From Streptomyces paludis (GTDB taxonomy: Bacteria > Actinomycetota > Actinomycetes > Streptomycetales > Streptomycetaceae), in contig NZ_CP031194.1 of assembly GCF_003344965.1 (NCBI RefSeq), forward strand, positions 7,068,001 to 7,132,000: a DNA stretch of 64,000 nucleotides. The letters run 5' to 3'. A model generated the notes under the pieces. It was given only the letters and a program-made list of their open reading frames with translations, was not told the DNA's origin and did no database searches. This document shows positions 40,619 through 50,753 of the stretch, piece after piece. Positions within the stretch are counted from its first letter, which is position 1. Each line of letters starts with the position of its first letter. Made by a program: the position numbers and the translations under genes.

Positions 40619-41260
40619 ATGGACCCGACCGCGACGCCGCGACGCCGCTCTCCCGGCCGGCCGGCCGCGTCGTCCCGCGAGCACATCGAGGGCGTCGCGA
40701 TCCGGCTCTTCCGCGAGCACGGTTACGCGGCCACCACGATCCCGATGATCGCCTCGGCCGCCGGGGTGAGCCGGACGAGTGTGTTCCGCTACTGGGGGAC
40801 GAAGCCGGAGATCGTCTGGGGCGCGTTCGACCACCACACACGGCGCCTGGCCCGGCTTCTCGACGACAGCGCAGTGGACGACGGGCGGCCCACGATGCGC
40901 GTCGTACGGGAGTGTGTGGTCGAGAACCTCGCCCTGTCCATCGAGGACTCGGACCAGTGGATGGAACGCTTCGCGCTCCTCGACACCTCCCCCGAGCTGC
41001 GGTCCGAGGGGTCGGCGCACTGGCTCCGCTGGGCGGCCGTGGTGGCCGCGTTCGTCTCCCGGCGGCACGGTGTGCCCGAGGACGGTGTGGTCGCCCAGAG
41101 CATCGGCGCCGCCGTACAGGCCGCGTTCCTCGCCGTACTGCGGAGCTGGCTCCCCGAACCGCGGCCGTCCGCCGCCCTGCTGCCGGAGCTGGACCGCGCG
41201 CTCGCCCCGCTCTGCGACGCGCTGGAGGCATGGCTCGCCGGCACCGGCCGCGAGGGGTGA
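40619..41260 (+). CDS. TetR-family regulator of the adjacent alcohol dehydrogenase
   Basis: A 213-residue TetR protein. An Arg/Pro-rich tail precedes the helix-turn-helix ATTIPMIASAAGVSRTSVFRYWGTKPEIV, with the FRYWGTK turn of MftR-like regulators. The C-terminal domain ends in LRSWLPEPRPSAALLPELDRAL. GAGGAG precedes the ATG at 40619. It diverges from the alcohol dehydrogenase gene across 157 bases, with the perfect palindrome in between, so it most likely represses that enzyme and itself. Confidence 0.88.
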   Translation: MDPTATPRRRSPGRPAASSREHIEGVAIRLFREHGYAATTIPMIASAAGVSRTSVFRYWGTKPEIVWGAFDHHTRRLARLLDDSAVDDGRPTMRVVRECVVENLALSIEDSDQWMERFALLDTSPELRSEGSAHWLRWAAVVAAFVSRRHGVPEDGVVAQSIGAAVQAAFLAVLRSWLPEPRPSAALLPELDRALAPLCDALEAWLAGTGREG

Positions 41261-41279
41261 GACCGGGCGGTTGACGCGT

Positions 41280-41951
41280 TCAGCTCTCCGTGTCCGTCAG
41301 TCCCGTGACCCGCATCGTGATGTTCAGCCGTCCCCCGGCCATCCCGGTGGCCGCCGGGTCCCCGGTGCCCTCGTGGACCCTGGGCACGCCGTGGTGGATG
41401 TAGCGCGAGGGGCCGCCGAAGACGAACAGATCGCCGGAGGCCAGCTCGATATCGGTGTAGGGCCTGGTCCGGGTCTCGGTGTTGCCGACGCGGAAGACAC
41501 AGGAGTCGCCGATGGACAGGGAGACGACCGGGGCGGCGGACCGCTCGTCCTTGTCCTGGTGCATGCCCATCCTGGCCTGCCCGTCGTAGAAATTGATCAG
41601 CGCCGTGTCCGGGGTGTACGCGGCGGCGGCGCTCTCGTCGCCGTACGCCGCCAGCAGCGCGCGGCGGCCCAGCCGGACCATCCAGTCGGGGAAGGCGGCG
41701 ACCCGCCGCCCGTTCACATCGCCCGCGACACGGGTGTACGTGTACGGGCTCCAGTGCCAGCCGACGCACACCGTACGCACGGACATCACACCACCGCGCG
41801 GCAGCGTGGTGTGCCGGATCGGCACCGGGCCGCTCGCCCAGGCGCGGCACGCCGTGACGAGCGCGCGCTGCTCCTCCGGGGTGAGCCAGTCCGGCACATG
41901 GACGGCGCCCGGCGCGATCTCCCTGGTGGGGCGGGGGATCAGGGCGTTCAC
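41280..41951 (-). CDS. alkB: AlkB-family 2-oxoglutarate/Fe(II) DNA-repair dioxygenase
   Basis: A 223-residue oxygenase. INFYDGQARMGMHQDKDE carries the iron-binding HxD, a later histidine lies in GGPSRYIHHGVPR, and the 2-oxoglutarate-binding RxNxTxR appears as RLNITMRV at the end. It removes methyl groups from 1-methyladenine and 3-methylcytosine in DNA or RNA by oxidative demethylation. The GTG at 41951 overlaps the stop of the ogt gene by four bases (GTGA), making a two-gene alkylation-repair operon. Confidence 0.93.
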   Translation of the reverse strand: MNALIPRPTREIAPGAVHVPDWLTPEEQRALVTACRAWASGPVPIRHTTLPRGGVMSVRTVCVGWHWSPYTYTRVAGDVNGRRVAAFPDWMVRLGRRALLAAYGDESAAAAYTPDTALINFYDGQARMGMHQDKDERSAAPVVSLSIGDSCVFRVGNTETRTRPYTDIELASGDLFVFGGPSRYIHHGVPRVHEGTGDPAATGMAGGRLNITMRVTGLTDTES

Positions 41952-42487
41952 GCGGGCGCTTCGGCGGCGGGGCCGGTCCGGTGGGCGCTCTCCAGATCGA
42001 GGAGGTGCCGCTTGCGCTCCAGGCCGCCCGCGTAACCGGTGAGCGCGCCGTCGGCGCCGATCACCCGGTGGCAGGGGCGCACGACCAGCAGCGGGTTCGC
42101 GCCGATCGCCGTACCGACGGCGCGGACCGCGGCCCTCGGCGCGCCGATCCGGGCCGCGATGGCGCCGTAGCTGAGGGTCGTCCCGTACGGGATGCCGTCC
42201 AGGGCGCCCCACACCCGCCGCTGGAAGTCGCTGCCGCCGTCCGTGTACTCGATGTCGAAGCCGGTCAGCCGGCCGTCGAAGTACGCGCGCAGCTGGGCGG
42301 CGATCTCCGCGAACGCCCCGGCGTCCTCGGTCCAGTCCTCGCGCACGGTGGCGCCGCGCTTCTGACCGGGTACGGAGAGCGAGGTGAGCGCCGTGCCGCC
42401 CTTCGCGGTGGCCGACTCCCGCCCCGCCAGCAGCAGTTCGCCCAACGGGCTGTCGATCGTCGTGTGGACCGTTGTGTGGACCGTCAT
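41948..42487 (-). CDS. ogt: methylated-DNA-protein cysteine methyltransferase
   Basis: A 179-residue suicide repair protein that takes the methyl group from O6-methylguanine. The acceptor cysteine lies in VVRPCHRVIGADGALTGYAGGLERKRHLL, the usual PCHRV active site followed by the conserved loop. The DNA-binding helix is FQRRVWGALDGIPYGTTLSYGAIAARIGAP. The N-terminal lobe lacks the Ada zinc-cysteine domain, so it is Ogt-type. First gene of the ogt-alkB pair. Confidence 0.93.
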   Translation of the reverse strand: MTVHTTVHTTIDSPLGELLLAGRESATAKGGTALTSLSVPGQKRGATVREDWTEDAGAFAEIAAQLRAYFDGRLTGFDIEYTDGGSDFQRRVWGALDGIPYGTTLSYGAIAARIGAPRAAVRAVGTAIGANPLLVVRPCHRVIGADGALTGYAGGLERKRHLLDLESAHRTGPAAEAPA

Positions 42488-42609
42488 CGGTCTCGTTCCC
42501 TTCCGGCGCCCGGAGCCGCCTGTTGTCACGCTCCCAGTGTGTGCCGGGAGCGGCGGCCGTACTGGCGGAAAAACGACATCACGTTCCGCTGTGCCCCCTC
42601 GGCCCGCGC

Positions 42610-43224
42610 TCAGTGGGGCGACGACGGGGGTACGTCGGCCGTCAGGCCGCGCAGGAAGCCGTCGACCATGGACGTCTGGACGTCCTCGGGGAAGCGCTCC
42701 GGGTCGAAGAGCGCCTGGACGACCAGCCCGTGGACGAAGGCGACCGCCGTGGCGGCGAGCCGCTCCGGGTCGACGGCCGCCGGGAGCTGGCCCAGGTGGC
42801 GGGCGGCTTCGAGGTGCGGGCGGAGCAGGGCCCGCATCCGTGTGTAGCGGCCCGCCTGGTCGGCGCCGAGTCCCTCGTCGGCGAGCGCGAGGTCCCAGGA
42901 GCTGACCCAGACGCGGTTGCGCGCGGTGTCGTCGGGCGTGAGCGGCAGGATGTCCAGCAGCACCGCCCTGAGCGCGGGCAGTCCCTCGGCCGGTCTGCCG
43001 CGCCGCGGGCGGTTGGCGGTGCGCTTCTCCAGAACGTCCAACGCGTGTGCGACCAGCGCCCGTTTGGTCGGGAAGTAGTGCATGAGCATCCCGGTCGAGA
43101 CACCCATCTCGGTGGCGACGGCACGCAGGGTGAGCCCGCCGAAGCCCTTGGCGGCGAGTGTCCGCCACACCGCCTCGGACACGTCCTCGCGGCGGGCGGC
43201 GCGGTCTCCAGGAGCTGGTGGCAT
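42610..43224 (-). CDS. TetR-family transcriptional regulator
   Basis: A 204-residue TetR/BetI-like protein. The helix-turn-helix is LTLRAVATEMGVSTGMLMHYFPTKRALVAHAL, with the LMHYFPTK turn. The ligand domain includes LADEGLGADQAGRYTRMRALL and LVVQALFDPERFPEDVQ. The ATG at 43224 is used. It diverges from the GNAT gene, with a TACCGA/TCGTTA inverted repeat between them as the likely operator, and lies upstream of the ogt-alkB pair on the same strand. Confidence 0.87.
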   Translation of the reverse strand: MPPAPGDRAARREDVSEAVWRTLAAKGFGGLTLRAVATEMGVSTGMLMHYFPTKRALVAHALDVLEKRTANRPRRGRPAEGLPALRAVLLDILPLTPDDTARNRVWVSSWDLALADEGLGADQAGRYTRMRALLRPHLEAARHLGQLPAAVDPERLAATAVAFVHGLVVQALFDPERFPEDVQTSMVDGFLRGLTADVPPSSPH

Positions 43225-43238
43225 GCTGTTATCTTACA

Positions 43239-43254
43239 TACCGAACACTCGTTA
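43239..43254. promoter_or_regulatory. imperfect operator between TetR and GNAT genes
   Basis: TACCGA-ACAC-TCGTTA is a 6+6 inverted repeat with one mismatch, centred 22 bases before the TetR start and 46 before the GNAT start. The surrounding TTACATA and GTTACGTA patch is AT-rich, consistent with back-to-back promoters. Confidence 0.42.
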
Positions 43255-43291
43255 CGTACCGTCCCACGCCCTACGTCGAAGAGAGACCGTC

Positions 43292-43858
43292 GTGTTCGCG
43301 CTGCCCCTGGGCGACAACGCCCAGCTCCGCCCCCTCGAACCCTGGCAGGCGCCGGAGTTCCTCGCCCACATCGACCGCGCCCGCCCCAACGTGGACCCCT
43401 GGATACCCTGGGCGACACTCAGCACCGACCTGGCCTCGGCCACGGCGGTCCTCCAGCGCTACGCCGACAACCAGGCCAGGGACACCGCCCGGATCTACGG
43501 CATCTGGCTGGAGTCCACCCTGGTCGGCGGCGTCATGTTCACCTCGTTCGAGGCCGCCGCCGGGGTGTGCGAGGTCGGCTGCTGGCTGGAGGCCGCCGGG
43601 CAGGGCCGGGGCCTGGTCACCGCCGCGTCCCGGGCGCTGATCGACTGGGCGTTCCTGGAGCGCGGGATGAGCCGGGTCGAGTGGTGGGCCGCGGTCGGCA
43701 ACACCCGCAGCTCGGAGGCCGCGCGCCGGCTCGGGATGACCCTCGACGGGGTGCTGCGGCAGCGCTACCCGTACCGGGGCGTCCGGCACGACAAGGAGAT
43801 CTGGTCCGTGCTCCGCGACGAGTGGCCGACGGCGCCCGGGCCCGCGGTGCGTGGTTGA
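43292..43858 (+). CDS. GNAT-family N-acetyltransferase (RimJ/RimL-like)
   Basis: A 188-residue acetyltransferase. The start LPLGDNAQLRPLEPWQAPEF is typical of RimJ/RimL-type enzymes, the acetyl-CoA loop appears as LEAAGQGRGLVTAASRALIDWAF, and VGNTRSSEAARRLGMTLDGVLRQ forms the C-terminal half. Family members acetylate ribosomal protein N-termini or small amines. The GTG at 43292 has GAGAGA upstream. It diverges from a TetR gene that may control it. Confidence 0.85.
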   Translation: MFALPLGDNAQLRPLEPWQAPEFLAHIDRARPNVDPWIPWATLSTDLASATAVLQRYADNQARDTARIYGIWLESTLVGGVMFTSFEAAAGVCEVGCWLEAAGQGRGLVTAASRALIDWAFLERGMSRVEWWAAVGNTRSSEAARRLGMTLDGVLRQRYPYRGVRHDKEIWSVLRDEWPTAPGPAVRG

Positions 43859-43911
43859 CGGCGCCCGGGCCCGCCGCGCGCGGCTGACCGGCGCTGCTCT
43901 CGCGACCCGCC

Positions 43912-44577
43912 CTACCCCCGGCCCTCCGGCGGGCACCACTCGCCCGGCCCGCGCCGTACCCCGGCCGCGCCGGTCGCCCCGGCCACCCCGTCGACATAGC
44001 CGAGCAGCGCCTCGTCCCGGGCCGCGAGCCGTACGTCCCAGACATCGCCGCGCGGCCACGCCAGGGCCAGCAGCCCCTCGCCCGCGTACTGCGCGGTGAA
44101 CAGCTCGGGTCCCGACAGCCGGCGCAACGGCGCGAGCAGCGGGCGGAGCTGATTCAGCGTCAGCCCGTCGGCCGCCGCGCCGTACCGCGCCCCCTCCACC
44201 GTCTCGTGCACCAGCAGCGCCGGCAGGAACTCCGACAGCCGCATCCCGTCGTCGTGCGGCTCCCAGCCCCCCTCGCCGTCGATCTCCCGGCGGTGCACCA
44301 CCGGGTCCCCGTCCCCGGGCGCGGCCCCGAACTCCTGGTACTCGAAGTCGTCCACGCAGAAGGAGAGCTGCCCCTCGTCCTCGTAGAGGCCGCTCTCCGG
44401 CGCGACCTTGTGGTTGAACAGCACCGGCCGTGTGTACGGGGAGACCGCCGCATACCAGGCGCGCAGCGCCGGCGGCACCCGGCCGGGGGTGACAGGGGTG
44501 GCGGGGCGGTCCGGCGGGCCGTACCAGGCGGCGAGCAGGCCGCCGACGCCGCCCGCTCCGTCGAGGAGTTCGCGCAT
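43912..44577 (-). CDS. hypothetical protein, SMI1/KNR4 (SUKH)-like
   Basis: A 221-residue soluble protein, not confidently recognised. The layout (MRELLDGAGGVGGLLAAWYG, then VPPALRAWYAAV, then LSFCVDDFEYQEFGA, a central acidic stretch, and a C-terminal region ending GEWCPPEGRG) recalls SUKH-superfamily proteins, which often act as immunity proteins to contact-dependent toxins. No toxin gene is adjacent. The ATG at 44577 faces the DedA gene. The SUKH assignment is tentative. Confidence 0.6.
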   Translation of the reverse strand: MRELLDGAGGVGGLLAAWYGPPDRPATPVTPGRVPPALRAWYAAVSPYTRPVLFNHKVAPESGLYEDEGQLSFCVDDFEYQEFGAAPGDGDPVVHRREIDGEGGWEPHDDGMRLSEFLPALLVHETVEGARYGAAADGLTLNQLRPLLAPLRRLSGPELFTAQYAGEGLLALAWPRGDVWDVRLAARDEALLGYVDGVAGATGAAGVRRGPGEWCPPEGRG

Positions 44578-44661
44578 GCGGCTCAGTCTGCGCCCTGTCG
44601 GCCGGGAATCGGACACCGGGGCGGTTAGGGTCCCCGGACGGATTCCGGAGGGACGCGGCCG

Positions 44662-45291
44662 ATGCACACCATCACCAACTGGCTCAGCGGGCTGTCGGGC
44701 CCGCTGGTCTACGCCGTGGTCGGCGCGATCGTCTTCTGCGAGGACGCGCTGTTCTTCGGCTTCGTCCTGCCCGGCGAGACCGCCGCCATCCTCGGCGGTG
44801 TGCTGGCCGGCCAGGGCGAGGTGTCGGTGTGGTGGATCACGGTGGTCGTGGTGTTCGCGGCGGTCCTCGGGGACAGTACCGGGTACGCGGTCACCCACCA
44901 CTTCGGCGACCGCATCCTCACCACCCGCGTGCTGCGCCGCCGCCAGGACCGGATCGACCGCGCCCGCCGGATGATCGGCGAGCGCGGCGCGGCGGCGGTC
45001 TTCCTCGCCCGGTTCATCGCCTTCCTCCGGGCGCTGATGCCCGCGCTGGCGGGCCTCTCCGACATGCCGTACCGGCGGTTCCTGCTCTTCAACGCCCTGG
45101 GCGGGCTGTGCTGGGGGGTGAGCTGCACGGCGCTCGGCTACTTCGCCGGGGCCGCGTTCACCCGTATCGAGTCGAAGGTGGGGATGGTCGCGGCACTGGC
45201 GCTGCTGGCGGCGCTGCTCGTCGCGCTGGCCGTCCGGGCGTACCGCAGACGGCGCGGCGAGCGCGGCGGGCGGAAGGACGACCGGCCGTGA
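44662..45291 (+). CDS. DedA-family (VTT domain) membrane protein
   Basis: A 209-residue membrane protein with about five hydrophobic segments. The E-x-x-x-P-G-E motif appears as FCEDALFFGFVLPGETAAILGG, and the F-x-R-x-x-P-like motif as FLARFIAFLRALMPALAGLSDM, as in DedA proteins. These act in membrane homeostasis, including lipid-carrier flipping and resistance to cationic agents. The C-terminal tail is strongly basic. It converges with the ABC permease gene at a shared hairpin. Confidence 0.92.
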   Translation: MHTITNWLSGLSGPLVYAVVGAIVFCEDALFFGFVLPGETAAILGGVLAGQGEVSVWWITVVVVFAAVLGDSTGYAVTHHFGDRILTTRVLRRRQDRIDRARRMIGERGAAAVFLARFIAFLRALMPALAGLSDMPYRRFLLFNALGGLCWGVSCTALGYFAGAAFTRIESKVGMVAALALLAALLVALAVRAYRRRRGERGGRKDDRP

Positions 45292-45307
45292 GCGGGCGCG
45301 CTCACGG
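45286..45307. terminator. bidirectional hairpin spanning both stop codons
   Basis: CCGTGAGCG (45286-45294), loop GGCG, CGCTCACGG (45299-45307): a perfect 9-base stem that includes the stop codon of DedA on one strand and of the ABC permease on the other. Confidence 0.65.
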
Positions 45308-46135
45308 ATCGCGCCGGTGTACGGCGACCACGGTGACGACCACCGCCACGAGCGCCCAGAGCCCGTACACGGTCCACGCCCCGGTGAGCGTCCAGGGGTA
45401 GGGGACGTGCACGGGCGGGACGCCCAGTTGGGTCAGCCGTTCCCACGCTCCCTGGGGCAGCGCGTGCAGAACAGTGGCCGTCCAGTGGTTGCGCTCGTTG
45501 AAGAGGGACGGCAGCAGCAGAAGGACGAAGGTGAGGGTGACGACGGTGGCCGCCGTGTGCCGGACGATCGCGCCGATTCCCATGCCGACGAGCGCGCACA
45601 CGGGCGCGAGCAGCGCGGAACCGACCACGGCGCGCAGTGCGCCCGGATAACCGATGGAGAGTCCGATGTCCCGGCCCGACAGAATGGCCTGGGAGACCCA
45701 GAACGAGAAGGCCGCGACGGCTGTCCCGTACGCCACCATCACCGCTGTCACCACGGCCGTCTTGGCCGCCACGACCGAACGGCGGGCGGGGACGGCCGCG
45801 AAGGTCGTGCGCAGCTGGCCGGTGCCGTACTCGCCGACGATCGTGAGTGCGCCGATGCTGCCCGTGATGAGCATCAGTGCCAGCCCGGAGCCGTCCGTGA
45901 AGGCGTTGCGTATCGACCAGCTCGGCACGTAGGAGGTCCGGATACCTTCCGGGTAGCGCGGCCAGTTGGTGTAGTCGGCGATGGTGGCGTTCACATTGAT
46001 CCCGATGATGATCAGCGCGCCGACCGCCAGCGCCCACGGCGTCGACCGCAGCGACCACAACTTCATCCACTCGGCGGCGAGGAGATCGCGGAAGCGGGCG
46101 CGGGGCTCGGCCACCGCGGTGCGGGGTCCGGTCAT
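45302..46135 (-). CDS. ABC-2-type transporter permease
   Basis: A 277-residue membrane protein with six hydrophobic segments. The start RFRDLLAAEWMKLWSLRSTPWAL is the typical amphipathic lead of actinobacterial ABC-2 permeases, followed by LITGSIGALTIVGEYGTGQLRTTFAAVPARR. It overlaps the ATPase gene by ATGA. The pair probably exports a lipid, peptide or drug. The neighbouring DesK/NarL-type two-component system diverges from it and may control it, as is common for such modules. Confidence 0.9.
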   Translation of the reverse strand: MTGPRTAVAEPRARFRDLLAAEWMKLWSLRSTPWALAVGALIIIGINVNATIADYTNWPRYPEGIRTSYVPSWSIRNAFTDGSGLALMLITGSIGALTIVGEYGTGQLRTTFAAVPARRSVVAAKTAVVTAVMVAYGTAVAAFSFWVSQAILSGRDIGLSIGYPGALRAVVGSALLAPVCALVGMGIGAIVRHTAATVVTLTFVLLLLPSLFNERNHWTATVLHALPQGAWERLTQLGVPPVHVPYPWTLTGAWTVYGLWALVAVVVTVVAVHRRDP

Positions 46136-47055
46136 CGGGGCTCTCCCGCGAGGTATTCGACGCTGTCGGCCGTGAGTTCCATGAAGGCTTCCTCCAACGA
46201 GGCGGTGCGCGGGGTGAGTTCCTCCAGCCGGACCCCGTGCCGGAAGGCCAGTTCGCCGACCCGGGCCGCGCTCGGCCCGGTCACCGTGAGCGCCCGGTCG
46301 CCGTCGGGCCGTACCACCGAGGAGGGCTCCGCCTCCAGCGCGGCCAGCAGGGCCGCCCGCCCGGTGGTGTCGTACGTACGCGCCCACACGCTCGGCGCGG
46401 TGGCGCGGGCGGCGAACTCCGCCACACTCTCGGCGGCGATCAGCTCGCCCCTGCCGATCACCACGAGATCGTCGGCGGTGTGTTCCATCTCGGTCATCAG
46501 ATGGCTGGAGACAAACACCGTGCGCCCCTCGGCGGCCAGCCGCCGGAACAGCCCGCGCACCCACAACACCCCCTCCGGATCAAGGCCGTTGATCGGCTCG
46601 TCGAACAGCAGCACCGGCGGATCGCCGAGCAGCGCCGCCGCGATGCCGAGCCGCTGCCGCATGCCCAGCGAGAAGCCGCCGATCCGCCGCCGGCCGGCGG
46701 CGGCCAGCCCCACCTCCGCCAGCACCTCGTCCACCCGCCCTCGCGCGATGCCGTTGCTCCGGGCCAGGGCCGCCAGATGCGCCGCCGCCCGGCGTCCGCC
46801 GTGGACGTCCCCCGCGTCGAGCAGCGCACCGGCGTGGCGCAGCCCGCGCGGGCGGTCCCGGAACGGGCGGCCGTCGATGGTCGCCGTACCGGCGGTGGGT
46901 TCGCTCAGACCGAGGAGCATGCGCAGGGTGGTGCTCTTCCCGGCGCCGTTGGGTCCGAGGAAGCCGGTCACCCGGCCGGGGCGGACCGTGAAGGACAGGT
47001 TGTCGACGGCGGTGGTGTCGCCGTACCGCTTGGTGAGTTCGTTGACTTCGATCAC
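46132..47055 (-). CDS. ABC transporter ATP-binding protein
   Basis: A 307-residue ATPase. Walker A is GPNGAGKST near residue 35, the signature appears as FSLGMRQRLGIAAALLG, Walker B is VLLFDEP, and the switch histidine is in VSSHLMTE. The C-terminal 80 residues form the DrrA-type extension (GDRALTVTGPSAARVGELAF). GTG at 47055 is chosen because the protein then begins IEVNELTKRYGD; a GTG three codons earlier is possible. Partner of the downstream permease. Confidence 0.92.
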   Translation of the reverse strand: MIEVNELTKRYGDTTAVDNLSFTVRPGRVTGFLGPNGAGKSTTLRMLLGLSEPTAGTATIDGRPFRDRPRGLRHAGALLDAGDVHGGRRAAAHLAALARSNGIARGRVDEVLAEVGLAAAGRRRIGGFSLGMRQRLGIAAALLGDPPVLLFDEPINGLDPEGVLWVRGLFRRLAAEGRTVFVSSHLMTEMEHTADDLVVIGRGELIAAESVAEFAARATAPSVWARTYDTTGRAALLAALEAEPSSVVRPDGDRALTVTGPSAARVGELAFRHGVRLEELTPRTASLEEAFMELTADSVEYLAGEPR

Positions 47056-47188
47056 CTGCCCCACGGTGCCGGGCGACGGCACCGGCCGGCATCGGCCCGT
47101 CGGCGGCATTCCGATGGCACGGGGTGGCCCCCGGGCGTACGCCCATGGGCCAATACCCCCGCGTGGGCACGGCACTTACCATCGGCGC

Positions 47189-48385
47189 ATGGACGCCACC
47201 CCGGATCACCCGCGCGCCGCCGGCCGGCCGTCCGCGCGGACCGCCCTGGCCCTGGCCGGCTGCGCGGCGGTGGCGTACCCGGTGCTGCTGTTCTTCGCGG
47301 TGCGGGCCGGACCGGACAGGTCGGACGTGCTGCGGTTCGTGCTGGCGGCCCTTCTCACGGCGCTGCCCGTCGCCCTGCTGCGGCGCGCTCCGCTGCCCGC
47401 CCTGGCGCTGATGTCCGTCGGTGTGTTCGGAGCCGCGACGGCCGGGCCGCCCTGGGAGGTCGCGTATCTGCTGGTCCTCGTGAACGATGTCGCGGTTGGC
47501 CATGCGGTGGCCACCCGGCCGCGCCGCGTTGCGATTCCCGCCGCCGTGATGGTGCTCGGTGCGCAGATCGCCGCGGCGGCCCGTCTCGGCACCGGACGGA
47601 ACATGTTCGTCAACACGGTCCTGGTGGTCGTTCTGGCGCTGGTGGCGGCCTGGGGCCTCGGCCACTCCGTCCGGCAGCGACGCGAACACGCCCTCGCGCT
47701 GCGCGAGCGGGTCGCCGAGCAGGCCGTCACCGCCGAACGGCTGCGGATCGCCCGCGAGTTGCACGACATGATCGCGCACAGCATCGGTGTGATCGCCATC
47801 CAGGCGGGGATGGGCAGCCGGGTCATCGACAACCGGCCCGCCGAGGCACGCCAAGCGCTGCGCACCATCGAGGCCACCAGCCGGGAGACCCTGGCGGGGC
47901 TGCGGCGGACCCTGGGGGCGCTGCGCCGCGATGAGCACGACCCTGACCGCCTGCCGCTCGAACCCGCCCCCGGGCTCGCCGGTCTCGACCGGCTGGCGGC
48001 GGCCACCCTGGACGCGGGGGTACGGGTCGAGGTGCGCCGGAGCGGGGAGCCGGCGGGCGGGGGCCCGCTGCCCGCCGATCTCGACCTCGCCGCGTTCCGG
48101 ATCGTCCAGGAGGCACTGACCAATGTCGTACGGCACGCGCACACGGGGGAGTGTCTGGTGACGGTCGATCAGCGCGACGGCGAGCTGTCCGTCGAGATCA
48201 CCGACGAGGGCCGCGGCGGCCTCGGTACGGGCGCCGGGTACGGGATCGCCGGTATGCGCGAACGGGTCGCGCTGTTGGACGGCCGGTTCTCCGCCGGGCC
48301 GCGTCCCGAGGGCGGATTCCGGGTGGCGGCGCGGCTGCCGGTGCCGATCGCGGCGTCGAACACCCCGGCGGAGGGGGCCCGATGA
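47189..48385 (+). CDS. sensor histidine kinase, NarL-partner (DesK-like) type
   Basis: A 398-residue membrane kinase. About five hydrophobic segments in residues 18-155 form the sensor. The HisKA_3 dimerisation helix RIARELHDMIAHSIGVIAIQAG carries the phosphorylated histidine at about 192, and the ATPase domain shows VQEALTNVVRHAH, ITDEGRGG and GIAGMRERVALLDG. Its stop overlaps the response regulator start by ATGA. It diverges from an ABC exporter and may sense membrane or cell-envelope change, an inference from context. Confidence 0.93.
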   Translation: MDATPDHPRAAGRPSARTALALAGCAAVAYPVLLFFAVRAGPDRSDVLRFVLAALLTALPVALLRRAPLPALALMSVGVFGAATAGPPWEVAYLLVLVNDVAVGHAVATRPRRVAIPAAVMVLGAQIAAAARLGTGRNMFVNTVLVVVLALVAAWGLGHSVRQRREHALALRERVAEQAVTAERLRIARELHDMIAHSIGVIAIQAGMGSRVIDNRPAEARQALRTIEATSRETLAGLRRTLGALRRDEHDPDRLPLEPAPGLAGLDRLAAATLDAGVRVEVRRSGEPAGGGPLPADLDLAAFRIVQEALTNVVRHAHTGECLVTVDQRDGELSVEITDEGRGGLGTGAGYGIAGMRERVALLDGRFSAGPRPEGGFRVAARLPVPIAASNTPAEGAR

Positions 48386-49056
48386 GCGGCGCTCCCGTCC
48401 GGGTGCTCCTCGCCGACGACCAGCCGCTGGTCCGGGCCGGGCTGCGGGTCCTGATGGCCGACACCCCCGGCCTAGAAGTGGTGGGCGAGGCGGGCACGGG
48501 CGCCGAGGCGGTCCGGCTGGCCGGGGAGGTCCGGCCCGATGTGGTGGTGATGGACATCCGGATGCCCGGTATGGACGGCATCGAGGCCACCCGTCACATC
48601 ACGGAGGGGACCACCGGGGCACACGTCCTCGTGCTCACCACGTTCGACGACGACGCGTATGTGTACGGTGCGCTCCGCGCCGGCGCGAGCGGATTCCTCG
48701 TCAAGGACATGGCGCTTGACGACATCCTCGCGGCGGTCCGGGTGGTCGCCGCCGGGGACGCCCTGATCGCGCCGGGCGTCACCCGACGGCTGATCGGGGC
48801 GTTCGCGGCCCGGCCGGAGGCCCGTCCCGGATCCGCCGCGCGGACGCGCGCGCTCCCGGGCGTCACCGACCGGGAGCGCGAGGTGATGACGCTCGTCGGG
48901 CGCGGACTGTCCAACGCCGAGATCGCCGCCGAACTCTTCATCAGTGTGGCGACCGTCAAGGCACATGTGGCCCGGCTGTTCGCCAAACTCGACGCCCGGG
49001 ACCGGGTCCACCTGGTCATCCTCGCCTACGACGCCGGCCTGGTGGCGCCGGGCTGA
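48382..49056 (+). CDS. response regulator, NarL/LuxR family
   Basis: A 224-residue regulator. The receiver domain has the acidic pair ADDQ near residue 11, the phospho-acceptor Asp58 in VVVMDIRMPG, and the Lys in FLVKDM. The C-terminal LuxR-type helix-turn-helix reads TDREREVMTLVGRGLSNAEIAAELFISVATVKAHVARLF. Coupled to the kinase by ATGA, it probably controls the divergent ABC exporter. Confidence 0.94.
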   Translation: MSGAPVRVLLADDQPLVRAGLRVLMADTPGLEVVGEAGTGAEAVRLAGEVRPDVVVMDIRMPGMDGIEATRHITEGTTGAHVLVLTTFDDDAYVYGALRAGASGFLVKDMALDDILAAVRVVAAGDALIAPGVTRRLIGAFAARPEARPGSAARTRALPGVTDREREVMTLVGRGLSNAEIAAELFISVATVKAHVARLFAKLDARDRVHLVILAYDAGLVAPG

Positions 49057-49077
49057 GAAGCTGCCCGAGGCGGTCCG

Positions 49078-50718
<1,641 letters not shown>

Positions 50719-50753
50719 CTGCGCACTCCTCCACATCGGTTGTACCGGATACG

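Noticed and set aside
45317..47188. Long N-terminal extension of the histidine kinase frame
   Set aside because: Runs antisense through the ABC transporter genes and is low-complexity; the kinase starts at 47189.
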